Origin: Bacteroidia bacterium
GTDB taxonomy: Bacteria > Bacteroidota > Bacteroidia > Bacteroidales > Azobacteroidaceae
Assembly: GCA_025996815.1 (NCBI GenBank)
Contig: BNTT01000056.1
Location: 1-17,552, forward strand
Length of the DNA stretch: 17,552 nucleotides
Reading direction: 5' to 3'
This document shows, piece by piece, positions 6,849 to 14,046 of the stretch. The translations under genes and the position numbers were made by a program. Position 1 is the stretch's first letter; every line of letters starts with the position of its first letter. The notes under the pieces were generated by a model. The model made no database searches and was not told the origin of the DNA. It was given only the letters and a program-made list of their open reading frames with translations.

Positions 6849-7204
6849 ATTTTTTTTATTTTATCATTTTTTTCAATACAATAAATATAGTGGGGCATAT
6901 CCATTTTGTAATAGTATTTAATTACTTCCTTCACCACTTTCATTCCAACTCTTTCGGCAACTTTTTGAGAAGCAAAATTATTTGTTCTTATATTTGTATC
7001 GTGCTTAATAACAGCCCACAAGCCAAACCCATTGTCTGAATATCTTTTTAAGTTTCTATTCAGCCAATCCTGTACTTCTTCATTGGAAAAAGCGTGTTCG
7101 TAAGCATACATAACTTCTTCGTCTTGCAAAATTGCACATAATTCAGCAAAATCAAATTCCGTTAATTCTCTTAAAACCAAACGATTCGTTTCTAAAATAT
7201 TCAT
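6833..7204 (-). pseudogene. GNAT (RimJ/RimL-like) N-acetyltransferase with central deletion
   Basis: The frame encodes 123 residues. The first part, MNILETNRLVLRELTEFDF...DEEVM...GFGLWAVIKHDTN (1-71), is a textbook RimJ-like N-terminus. The next residues, IRTNNFASQKVAERVGMKVVKE, belong to the C-terminal part of the fold. The central section (the strands and the acetyl-CoA pyrophosphate-binding motif A, roughly 60 residues in relatives of about 175) is absent, with the junction near 6990-7000. The frame is kept, but without the cofactor site the product is unlikely to be active. A short direct repeat, ACAAAT, occurs on each side of the junction. It is A/T-rich like the downstream acyltransferase and probably arrived with it. 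Confidence 0.7.
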
Positions 7205-7297
7205 AATACTTATATAAATAACATTCCTGCAATTAGTAAAATTTCAATAGATAATCGGGTTTTTTACGATTAACTGTCAAAAATCTGCTATTTTCCT

Positions 7298-7390
7298 GTC
7301 TGAACTGTGATTTTATTGTGATTAAAATGATTTCTATGATTTTCTTAATCACATCAATCAAAAAAATCATATTAAAATCACGGTTCAGAC
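7298..7390. repeat. inverted-repeat element ending in TCTGAAC, after czcA
   Basis: Arms GTCTGAACTGTGATTTTA (7298-7315) and TAAAATCACGGTTCAGAC (7373-7390) are inverted copies with one mismatch. Inside are GTGATTAA (7318-7325) and TTAATCAC (7345-7352), so the whole unit can form a hairpin. The right part is the second copy of the 26-bp repeat at 6311-6336. The czcA stop TGA (7380-7378) lies in the right arm. The neighbouring 7205-7297 is A/T-rich and shows nothing recognisable. Confidence 0.75.
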
Positions 7391-10300
7391 TTTTTTTCAA
7401 ACACAACATACAACGCAGGCAACACCAGCAGCGTCAATATCGTTGCCGTAATCAGCCCGCCAATCACCACCGAGGCGAGCGGTTTTTGCACTTCGCTGCC
7501 TGCGCTCGTCGAGAGTGCCATCGGCAGGAAGCCCAGTGAGGCTACCAGGGCGGTCATCAGGACGGGGCGCAGGCGGATTTGGGTGCCGGTTTTCACTCGT
7601 TGGTGGATGTCGGTCACGCCCTCCTCTTTCAGTTGGTTGAACTGCCCGATGAGGACGATGCCGTTGAGCACCGCCACGCCGAACAGGGCGATGAAGCCTA
7701 CACCTGCCGAGATGCTGAACGGCATCCCGCGCAGCCACAACGCCACGATGCCGCCAATCGCCGACAGGGGCACTGCCGAGAAAATCAGCAGGGCTAATTT
7801 TATCTTGCGAAACGTGAAAAACAGCAGCGCGAAAATCAACAGCAACGCCACCGGAACGGCTATTGCCAAGCGGTCTTTTGCCTCTTTGAGGTTTTGAAAC
7901 TCGCCGCCGTAGGTGTAGAAATAGCCCGCGGGGAGTTTCAATTTCTCGTCGAGGAGCTGCTCTATCTCGCGCACCGTTCTTTCAATATCACGCCCACGGA
8001 CGTTGAAACCGACATAAATGCGGCGCGCACCGTTTTCGTGCCCGATTTGGGCGGGGGCGGTTTTATAACTGATGCTCGCCACCTGACTGAGTGGCACGCG
8101 ATTGCCGGACGGCAGCGTTATGTACAGATTTTCAACGCTCGCCAAATCGTGGCGCAACTCCTTTTGCAGGCGCACGACCATATCGAAACGCCGGTCGCCT
8201 TCAAACACCACGCCCGCCGTGCTGCCCGCAAAAGCCGTCCGCAAGACGCGGTTTACTTCGCTGACAGTCAAGCCGTAACGCGCAATTTGGTCGCGGTTGT
8301 ATTCCACCTGAATTTGCGGCAGTCCGCTCACTTTTTCGATAGTTGGCTCGTTCACGCCCTCCACGCTGCGGACGAATTTCGCCACCTTTTGTGCCTGCGC
8401 GGCGAGCACGTCCAAATCTTCGCCGTAAATCTTTATCGCCACGTCCTGACGGATGCCGGTAATCAGTTCGTTGAACCGCATCTCCATCGGCTGACTGATT
8501 TCGTAGTGGATGCCGGGGATGAGCGACAGGGCTTCCTCCATCTTTTCCACCATCTCCTCGCGGGTTTCGGCAGACGTCCATTGCTCCTTGGGCAGCATCG
8601 AAAGCATCATATCGCCGCGCTCTATCGGCATCGGGTCGGACGGGATTTCCGCGCTTCCGATACGTGTAACCGCCTGTTTCACTTCGGGAAACGTCTCTTT
8701 CAGGATTTTTTCCGCCAAGCCAAACGTTTCAATCACCTGCGTGAGCGACGTGCCCTGCGCCATACTGATTTCAACGGTCAAATCGCCCTCCTCCAGCGTG
8801 GGGATAAATTCGCCCCCCAAGCGGCTGAAAATCGCGAGCGCACCCACGAAAAGCACGACCATCGCAACGATAATCGACTTTTTCCAACGCAGCGTAAAAT
8901 CCAATACCGGCTCGTATTTCCTTTTGAGAAAGTTCATCAGCGTGTCGGACAGATTAAACCTAACAGGTCTTAAAGACCTGTTAGGTTTTTTCAACACCAA
9001 CGTGCTCATCATCGGCACATAAGTAAGCGAAAGAATAAACGCCCCCAGAATTGCAAATGCCACCGTTTGCGCCATCGGGCGAAACATTTTCCCCTCAATA
9101 CCCACCAACGTAAGAATAGGCAAATACACTATCAGAATAATGATTTCGCCAAAAGCCGCGCTGGTACGGATTTTGGAAGCGGCGGAATAAACAATTTTAT
9201 CGGTTTGACGTGCATCATTGCTTCGTAATTCGTAATTCGTAATTCGTAATTGACTGACTATCGCCTCCACAATAATCACCGCCCCATCCACAATCAACCC
9301 AAAATCAATAGCACCAAGGCTCATCAAATTGCCGCTCACGCCAAACAAATTCATCATACTCACGGCAAAGAGCATAGATAGCGGGATGACACTCGCCACG
9401 AGCATCCCCGCCCGAAGGTTGCCAAGCAACAGCACCAGCACGAAAATGACGATAAGACCGCCCTCCAAGAGGTTTTTGAAAATCGTGCTCGTTGTGCGTC
9501 CCACCAATTCGGTGCGGTCGATAAACGGCTCAATGACAACGCCTTCGGGCAGGCTTTTTTGGATGCGCACCATGCGCTCCTTGACGTTGGCGATGACTTT
9601 GGAGAAGTTTTCGCCTTTCAGCATCAGCGTGATGCCCGCCACCACTTCGCCCTCGCCGTTGCGGGTGACGGCACCGTAGCGCATGGCTGAGCCAAACTGC
9701 ACGGTCGCCACGTCGCGAATCAAGACCGGCATCCCGTGGGCGGTTTTGATGACGATGCGCCCGATGTCGTCCAGCGTTTTCACCAAACCGATGCCGCGAA
9801 TGAAATAGTAATTTGCGCCCTGCTCGATGTAACTGCCGCCGGTGTTTTCGTTGTTGTCGCGCAAGGCATCGAAAATTTCGGCGATGCTGACATTCATCGC
9901 GGCGAGACGGTCGTTGTCCAGCGCAATTTCGTACTGCTTGACGTGCCCGCCCCACGCGCTCACTTCGGCGATGCCCTCCGTGCCTGCCAACTGCCGCTTC
10001 ACAATCCAATCCTGAATAGTGCGCAAGTCGGTGTCGGAATATTTGTCCTCATATCCGGCAGCGGGACGAACCACATAATGATAAATCTCGCCCAATCCGG
10101 TAGAAATCGGTGCCAGCGACGGCTCGCCCAACCCTTCGGGAATCAGGCTCTCGGCTTCTTTGAGTTGCTGACTGATTTGCTGCCGCGCCCAATAAATATC
10201 CGTCGCATCTTTAAACACAATGGTAATCACAGAAATCCCGCTACGGCTCAGGCTACGGCTCTCAATGACATCGGGGATATTAGCCATAGCCATCTCGATG

Positions 10301-10503
10301 GGCGCAGTAATAAACTGCTCCACCTCCTGCGCGCCCAGCGTGGGCGCATTGGTAATAATCTGCACCTGATTGTTGGTAATATCAGGCTGTGTGTCAATCG
10401 GCAACCGCACCGCCGAAACAACACCCCAAACCACCAACGCCAACGTCAGAACACCAACAGCAAGTTTGTTCTCAATAGAGAACTTTATAATTTTATCAAA
10501 CAT
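7378..10503 (-). CDS. czcA: CzcA-type heavy-metal RND efflux pump
   Basis: About 1041 residues from ATG 10503 (MFDKIIKFSIENKLAVG); an in-frame TTG at 10512 is less likely. It is the inner-membrane proton-driven pump of a tripartite system. Hallmarks: the RLPIDTQPDITNNQVQI segment after TM1, RTELVGRTTSTIFKNL before TM2, and GAIDFGLIVDGAVIIVEA in TM4 with D/D/E near residues 400, 406 and 413, the spacing of the CzcA proton-relay residues (Asp402, Asp408, Glu415). This favours divalent ions (Zn, Co, Cd, Ni) over the Cu/Ag CusA type. It ends with the usual RTGTQIRLRPVLMTALVASLGFLPMA...VVIGGLITATILTLLVLPALY. Two repeats lie in the frame, encoding LRITNYELR (about 419-427) and PNRSLRPVRFN (about 507-517), both in inter-helix loops. 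The last residues SEP and the stop come from the repeat at 7373-7390. Confidence 0.95.
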   Translation of the reverse strand: MFDKIIKFSIENKLAVGVLTLALVVWGVVSAVRLPIDTQPDITNNQVQIITNAPTLGAQEVEQFITAPIEMAMANIPDVIESRSLSRSGISVITIVFKDATDIYWARQQISQQLKEAESLIPEGLGEPSLAPISTGLGEIYHYVVRPAAGYEDKYSDTDLRTIQDWIVKRQLAGTEGIAEVSAWGGHVKQYEIALDNDRLAAMNVSIAEIFDALRDNNENTGGSYIEQGANYYFIRGIGLVKTLDDIGRIVIKTAHGMPVLIRDVATVQFGSAMRYGAVTRNGEGEVVAGITLMLKGENFSKVIANVKERMVRIQKSLPEGVVIEPFIDRTELVGRTTSTIFKNLLEGGLIVIFVLVLLLGNLRAGMLVASVIPLSMLFAVSMMNLFGVSGNLMSLGAIDFGLIVDGAVIIVEAIVSQLRITNYELRSNDARQTDKIVYSAASKIRTSAAFGEIIILIVYLPILTLVGIEGKMFRPMAQTVAFAILGAFILSLTYVPMMSTLVLKKPNRSLRPVRFNLSDTLMNFLKRKYEPVLDFTLRWKKSIIVAMVVLFVGALAIFSRLGGEFIPTLEEGDLTVEISMAQGTSLTQVIETFGLAEKILKETFPEVKQAVTRIGSAEIPSDPMPIERGDMMLSMLPKEQWTSAETREEMVEKMEEALSLIPGIHYEISQPMEMRFNELITGIRQDVAIKIYGEDLDVLAAQAQKVAKFVRSVEGVNEPTIEKVSGLPQIQVEYNRDQIARYGLTVSEVNRVLRTAFAGSTAGVVFEGDRRFDMVVRLQKELRHDLASVENLYITLPSGNRVPLSQVASISYKTAPAQIGHENGARRIYVGFNVRGRDIERTVREIEQLLDEKLKLPAGYFYTYGGEFQNLKEAKDRLAIAVPVALLLIFALLFFTFRKIKLALLIFSAVPLSAIGGIVALWLRGMPFSISAGVGFIALFGVAVLNGIVLIGQFNQLKEEGVTDIHQRVKTGTQIRLRPVLMTALVASLGFLPMALSTSAGSEVQKPLASVVIGGLITATILTLLVLPALYVVFEKKSEP
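8956..8988. repeat. perfect palindrome inside czcA
   Basis: Sixteen-base arms (AAACCTAACAGGTCTT and its exact complement) around one central A. On the czcA strand it is read as part of KKPNRSLRPVRFN, in the cytoplasmic loop after the LTYVPMMSTLVL helix. The form AACCTAACAGGT...ACCTGTTAGGTT resembles a dispersed repeat I recall from Bacteroidota genomes. Confidence 0.8.
9224..9251. repeat. four tandem copies of CGTAATT inside czcA
   Basis: Four exact 7-bp units. The tract is 28 bp, not a multiple of three, yet the czcA frame continues, reading LRITNYELR in the loop after the proton-relay helix. The same motif occurs in the intergenic element at 10511-10806. Confidence 0.8.
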
Positions 10504-10510
10504 TTCTTTC

Positions 10511-10806
10511 AATTACGAATTAAAAATTAAAAATTACGGTGTGAAAATTACGAATTAAAAATTATGAATTACGATAGAGGATAAAATATATATAAACTAT
10601 AACAGCTTTTCTATAACAGTTTTTGTTTTCCTCCCTTATCTTTTAAGGGTTCCCTTAGTAGCAATGACAATCCATACATATTTTCCCTTATTCCCTTATT
10701 CTTCACATTACCAATAAAATAAGGGAATAAGGGGGGATTGGAGGGGGGGACTCGCTCTGCTACTAAGGGTTCTTTCAAAAATTCGTAATTCGTAATTTTT
10801 AATTAA
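10511..10806. repeat. nested inverted-repeat element between czcA and the DUF6660-like gene
   Basis: No gene is recognised in this 300-bp interval. It is bounded by ATTACGAATTAAAAATTA-type repeats: several on the left (10511-10573) and inverted copies on the right (10781-10806). Inside, CCCTTAGTAGCA (10652-10663) pairs with TGCTACTAAGGG (10758-10769), CAATCC (10668-10673) with GGATTG (10735-10740), and CCCTTATTCCCTTATT (10685-10700) with its exact complement (10718-10733) around a 17-base loop. The right end merges with the stop codon of the upstream gene. No -7 element for czcA was found here, so czcA is probably read through from 11119. Confidence 0.7.
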
Positions 10807-11114
10807 ATTTTCGGCGGCTGCCAAATATCTCCGGCATAAGCGGAGTAGTGAGGATGAGTGTAAGGAATCAACTTTAAATGTTTGTCTTGCAAGAAATTAG
10901 CCACAAAATAGGAAGCGGCAATGGTGAAACCGTGGCAGGAGCCGCAGGCGTGAAACGGCGAGCAGCAGGCATCGCAACAACCATTACAACAGCCATCTCC
11001 ATCGCAGGAATTTTCGCACGTTTGGTGCATATCCGCGCCCGCCCGCTCCACAAGTTGCGGGGCAACAGACAGCGTGAATACTGTTAGGGATAATATGACT
11101 GCAAGAAATTTCAC
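10803..11114 (-). CDS. DUF6660-like secreted Cys-rich protein
   Basis: About 103 residues from GTG 11114 (read as MKFLAVILSLTVFTLSVAP). The frame extends to 11225, but the promoter at 11119-11126 lies inside that extension. A signal peptide is followed by ten Cys within about 30 residues (CENSCDGDGCCNGCCDAC and CSPFHACGSCHGF), then a hydrophobic segment and the ending DIWQPPKI. The short secreted protein with a Cys/His-rich centre and IWQPPK end is what I recall of DUF6660 proteins, which occur beside metal efflux genes in Bacteroidota. It is probably the first gene of the efflux operon and may bind metal in the periplasm; that role is inferred from composition and context only. Confidence 0.7.
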   Translation of the reverse strand: MKFLAVILSLTVFTLSVAPQLVERAGADMHQTCENSCDGDGCCNGCCDACCSPFHACGSCHGFTIAASYFVANFLQDKHLKLIPYTHPHYSAYAGDIWQPPKI

Positions 11115-11118
11115 GGCG

Positions 11119-11126
11119 CAAAGGTA
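11119..11126 (-). promoter_or_regulatory. -7 promoter element of the efflux operon
   Basis: The minus strand reads TACCTTTG, an exact TAnnTTTG match, four bases before the GTG at 11114. Transcription would start at or next to the start codon, so the DUF6660-like message would have almost no leader. The same geometry is seen at 17461-17468. Confidence 0.5.
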
Positions 11127-11172
11127 GATAAAAATTTTCAGATATGCAAGTGCGCGCAATAAAAAAAATGCG

Positions 11173-11180
11173 TAACTTTG
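11173..11180 (+). promoter_or_regulatory. -7 promoter element for the acyltransferase-fucosidase pair
   Basis: TAACTTTG matches TAnnTTTG, 51 bases before ATG 11232. It is about 47 bp from the divergent element at 11119-11126, so the two operons share a compact bidirectional promoter region. No clear -33 element is seen. Confidence 0.5.
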
Positions 11181-11231
11181 CACCGATTTTTGGAACAGCG
11201 TTTTATATGAACGTAAAAAACTCATAATTCA

Positions 11232-12374
11232 ATGGATACTAAGTCTTTGGCTACAAAGCCGCATTATGAAATCCTCGACGGGCTGCGCGGAGTGGCTGCC
11301 ATCGCGGTGCTTGTCTTTCACATTTTCGAGGCTTACACCTTAGACCCCTACGAAAAAATTGTCAATCACGGCTATCTGGCGGTGGATTTTTTCTTCGTCC
11401 TGTCCGGTTTCGTGATAGGATATGCTTACGACGACCGTTGGGGAAAAATGAACTTCGGCGACTTTTTCAAACGACGCCTCGTGCGGCTTCACCCCCTGGT
11501 GGTGATGGGCATGATTCTGGGAGCCGTGCTGTTTTACTTTGGGGCATCTCCCGAATTTCCGCTCATCGCAGACACACCTGTTTGGAAACTGTTGCTTTAC
11601 CTGCTACTCGGCATCCTGCTATTTCCAACGCCGCCCTCTATGGACATTCGCGGTTGGCAAGAAATGCACACCTTGGATGCGCCCTGTTGGTCGCTGTTCT
11701 TTGAATACATCGCCAACATTCTTTACGGACTTTTTATCCGCAAATTTTCGACAAAACTCTTAGCCGCGCTGGTCTTTCTGGCAGCCTGCGCCACCATTCA
11801 TCTCACCCTTATTCCCAGAGGAATTGACGCAAACAACCTTATTATCGGCGGCGATGTCAGCGGCGGATGGACATTCAGTTCCGAACACCTGCGTATCGGC
11901 TTCACGCGCTTGATATACCCGTTCTTTGCCGGACTGTTGCTCTATCGTTTGGGAAAATTGACCCGGCTGAAAAACGCTTTCTTGTGGTGCAGTGCACTGT
12001 TGTTAGTCATTTTCCTGATTCCCCGTGTGGGCGACCACGCGCATTTTTGGTTGAACGGCATTTATGAATCGGTAGTGATTATCCTCATCTTCCCCCTGAT
12101 TGTCTATATGGGCGCAAGCGGCGAAATAAAAGGCAAATACACCTCGAAAATTTGCAAGTTCCTGGGCGATATTTCCTATCCGGTATATATAGTCAACTAT
12201 CCGATTATCTACATCTGGACAGGCTACATTTCCAAAACCCGCCCCACATTCGCAGAATCCTATTGGGGTGTCATACTGGTGTTCGTCGCAACGGTCGCAC
12301 TTTCGTATATCAGTTTGAAACTATACGACGAACCGGTTCGGAAATGGCTGAAAAAGAAAGTCTTTATCGCTTAA
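11232..12374 (+). CDS. acyltransferase-3 (OafA/YrhL-like) integral membrane O-acyltransferase
   Basis: 380 residues and about ten hydrophobic helices. The family signature is at the N-terminus: LDGLRGVAAIAVLVFH (15-30, with the catalytic-type His30), then LAVDFFFVLSGFVIGY (49-64) and FFKRRLVRLHPL (78-89). A late FLGDISYPVYIVNYPI segment is also typical. Such proteins transfer acetyl or other acyl groups to extracytoplasmic glycans, antibiotics or lipids. The substrate cannot be read from sequence; the downstream fucosidase suggests a carbohydrate. The fucosidase ATG follows its stop by 20 bp, so the two are probably co-transcribed. No Shine-Dalgarno is evident at the ATG. Confidence 0.9.
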   Translation: MDTKSLATKPHYEILDGLRGVAAIAVLVFHIFEAYTLDPYEKIVNHGYLAVDFFFVLSGFVIGYAYDDRWGKMNFGDFFKRRLVRLHPLVVMGMILGAVLFYFGASPEFPLIADTPVWKLLLYLLLGILLFPTPPSMDIRGWQEMHTLDAPCWSLFFEYIANILYGLFIRKFSTKLLAALVFLAACATIHLTLIPRGIDANNLIIGGDVSGGWTFSSEHLRIGFTRLIYPFFAGLLLYRLGKLTRLKNAFLWCSALLLVIFLIPRVGDHAHFWLNGIYESVVIILIFPLIVYMGASGEIKGKYTSKICKFLGDISYPVYIVNYPIIYIWTGYISKTRPTFAESYWGVILVFVATVALSYISLKLYDEPVRKWLKKKVFIA

Positions 12375-12394
12375 TCACTTGGTGTTTTATCTAT

Positions 12395-13762
12395 ATGAAA
12401 AGAAATAATTTTTTGCGAAGAATGTTTTGGGGAGTATGCGCTTTTGCATTCGTTACGGCGATGGGGCAGGCGCAGCAGACGGCTAATTTGCCTGACAGAG
12501 AGCAGTGGTTTATGGATTTGGGGTTCGGAATGTTTGTCCATTGGAGCCTTGATTCGCAGGTGGGTGCTGTCATCAGCCATTCGATGGCGGGTGCCTCCAA
12601 GGATTATATGGAGCGGTTTGTCGACGAATTGCCGAAAACATTTAATCCTCGCAAGTTTGAACCGGACGACTGGGCGGTATTGGCTAAATTGGCAGGTATG
12701 AAATATGTGGTGTTCACCGCCAAACACCATTCGGGTTTTTGTATGTGGAATACCAAAACTACGGGCTTCAATGTGATGAACACGCCCTTCAAAAGGGATA
12801 TTTTGAAGGAAATAATCGAAGCGTTTCGCAAACAGGGCATTGCTATCGGCATCTATTTTTCGCCCGAAGATTTTTATTATTTTTACAAACACGATATTCC
12901 TGTCGGAAGGCTTCAGCACGACCTTCATTATCCAGCAAATAACAGCGGATTGATGGATTACGACAAGGCGCAGATGAAGGAATTGCTCACCCAATACGGG
13001 AAAATAGATATTTTCTTCTTCGACGGACCTGCCGAAGAACTCAAAGAATATGCGTGGCAATTGCAGCCGGCGATGGTTGTTACACGCGGACATCTTGAAA
13101 CGCCGGAGCAGCGTTTGCCCGACCGCCCCATCCCCGGTCCCTGGGAAGCGTGTTTTACGATGGGAACGGATTGGCAGTATAAGCCCACGAACGACCCGCA
13201 CAAATCGGGTACGCAAATTATCAATATGCTGATTGAAACCCGTGCGAAAGGCGGAAATCTGCTGATGAACGTTGGACCCAAGCCGGACGGCGAAATTCAA
13301 ATCGAACAGGAAGCACTCCTGCGCGAAATCGCCCTCTGGAACCTCGTCAACACAGAAGCCATCCACGCCATTCGCCCATGGAATATCATCAAGGAGGGCG
13401 ATATTTGGTTTACCCGCTCAAAAACCGACAAAACAACCGTTTACGCTTTTGTACCCGGAGGCACCAATTGGCAATTTGGCAAACGCAAGGAATTTATATT
13501 GAAAACTCTGGAAGGGAACGAACAAACCCAAGTAAGCATACTCGGATACGCCAGCGAATTAATCGAATACCGCAAGGGTGCCGACGCGGCGATTCGCGTG
13601 TATCCTACGCCGCTTGGATTGGTGGTCAGTGCCGTGAACGGACAGCGCCTGTACACCAACAATCAATGGCCGAATCCGGTGGTGTTGAAAATTGAAAATG
13701 TGGAGTATAAGCCGGAGAATGAGATTTTGGAGCAGAAGTCGGGTATTGATGGGGCGAAGTGA
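12395..13762 (+). CDS. secreted GH29 alpha-L-fucosidase
   Basis: About 455 residues from ATG 12395 (MKRNNFLRRMFWGVCAFAFVTAMGQAQQ, a signal peptide). The frame is open back to 12152, but that part overlaps the acyltransferase gene. Catalytic-domain landmarks: FGMFVHW (44-50), YVVFTAKHHSGFCMW (104-118), the strand GKIDIFFFDG (202-211) whose Asp210 fits the nucleophile, TPEQRLPDRPIPGPWEACFT (236-255) with Glu251 in the WE motif, and GNLLMNVGPKPDGEI (287-301). A C-terminal beta-sandwich-like region follows. It removes terminal L-fucose from glycans, probably in the periplasm or at the surface. WQY replaces the usual WGY after the WE motif. The linkage and GH29 subfamily are not resolved. It converges with susD/susC. 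Confidence 0.9.
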   Translation: MKRNNFLRRMFWGVCAFAFVTAMGQAQQTANLPDREQWFMDLGFGMFVHWSLDSQVGAVISHSMAGASKDYMERFVDELPKTFNPRKFEPDDWAVLAKLAGMKYVVFTAKHHSGFCMWNTKTTGFNVMNTPFKRDILKEIIEAFRKQGIAIGIYFSPEDFYYFYKHDIPVGRLQHDLHYPANNSGLMDYDKAQMKELLTQYGKIDIFFFDGPAEELKEYAWQLQPAMVVTRGHLETPEQRLPDRPIPGPWEACFTMGTDWQYKPTNDPHKSGTQIINMLIETRAKGGNLLMNVGPKPDGEIQIEQEALLREIALWNLVNTEAIHAIRPWNIIKEGDIWFTRSKTDKTTVYAFVPGGTNWQFGKRKEFILKTLEGNEQTQVSILGYASELIEYRKGADAAIRVYPTPLGLVVSAVNGQRLYTNNQWPNPVVLKIENVEYKPENEILEQKSGIDGAK

Positions 13763-13773
13763 GGGTTGGATTC

Positions 13774-13932
13774 TTGTCTGAACCTTGATTTTTACCAGAT
13801 TTTTGGGATTTACATGATTAAATTGTGGGTGTTTTATTGAATAAACGCTTGAATTGTAAACTTTTGGTGCCAAATTTCTTGCTATTCATCTTGCTAATCT
13901 TTTTAATCTTGTGAAAATCATGGTTCAGACAA
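13774..13932. repeat. element bounded by inverted TTGTCTGAACC repeats after the fucosidase gene
   Basis: TTGTCTGAACCTTGATTTT (13774-13792) and AAAATCATGGTTCAGACAA (13914-13932) are inverted copies matching at 18 of 19 positions. The ends are the same as those of the repeat at 7298-7390, but the interior is longer and different. The fucosidase stop lies 11 bp before it. It fills most of the 284-bp gap to susD; a terminator occupies the rest. Confidence 0.7.
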
Positions 13933-13990
13933 TGCAGGAATGCTAATATATTTCCCCGTCACAGAAGTAGTAAATATTTGTGATTAATAA

Positions 13991-14025
13991 AAAAGGGATT
14001 ACCCTCTTACAGAATAATCCCTTTT
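13991..14025 (-). terminator. rho-independent terminator after susD
   Basis: Perfect 11-bp stem AAAAGGGATTA / TAATCCCTTTT with a 13-base loop. On the minus strand the stem runs into TTTTTTATTAATC, so it fits the end of the susCD transcript, 22 bp after the susD stop. In the plus direction the tract after the stem is A-rich, so it is less suited to the fucosidase transcript. Confidence 0.75.
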
Positions 14026-14046
14026 CAAAAAAATCACCCGCAATTA

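Noticed and set aside
7894..8973. Long plus-strand open frame of 359 codons
   Set aside because: It lies wholly opposite czcA, whose product matches a known family throughout. The plus-strand product has no recognisable motif and is rich in His/Arg as expected for a shadow of G/C-rich coding sequence.
10685..10733. Inner hairpin as a rho-independent terminator
   Set aside because: The 16-bp stem is A/T-rich and on the minus strand is followed by no real U-run; on the plus strand it is followed by G residues.
11115..11225. Longer start for the DUF6660-like gene at 11225
   Set aside because: The extension contains the promoter -7 element and overlaps the divergent promoter; a proper signal peptide starts at GTG 11114.
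12152..12394. Extended N-terminus of the fucosidase
   Set aside because: The extension overlaps the acyltransferase gene in another frame, and a clear signal peptide begins at ATG 12395.
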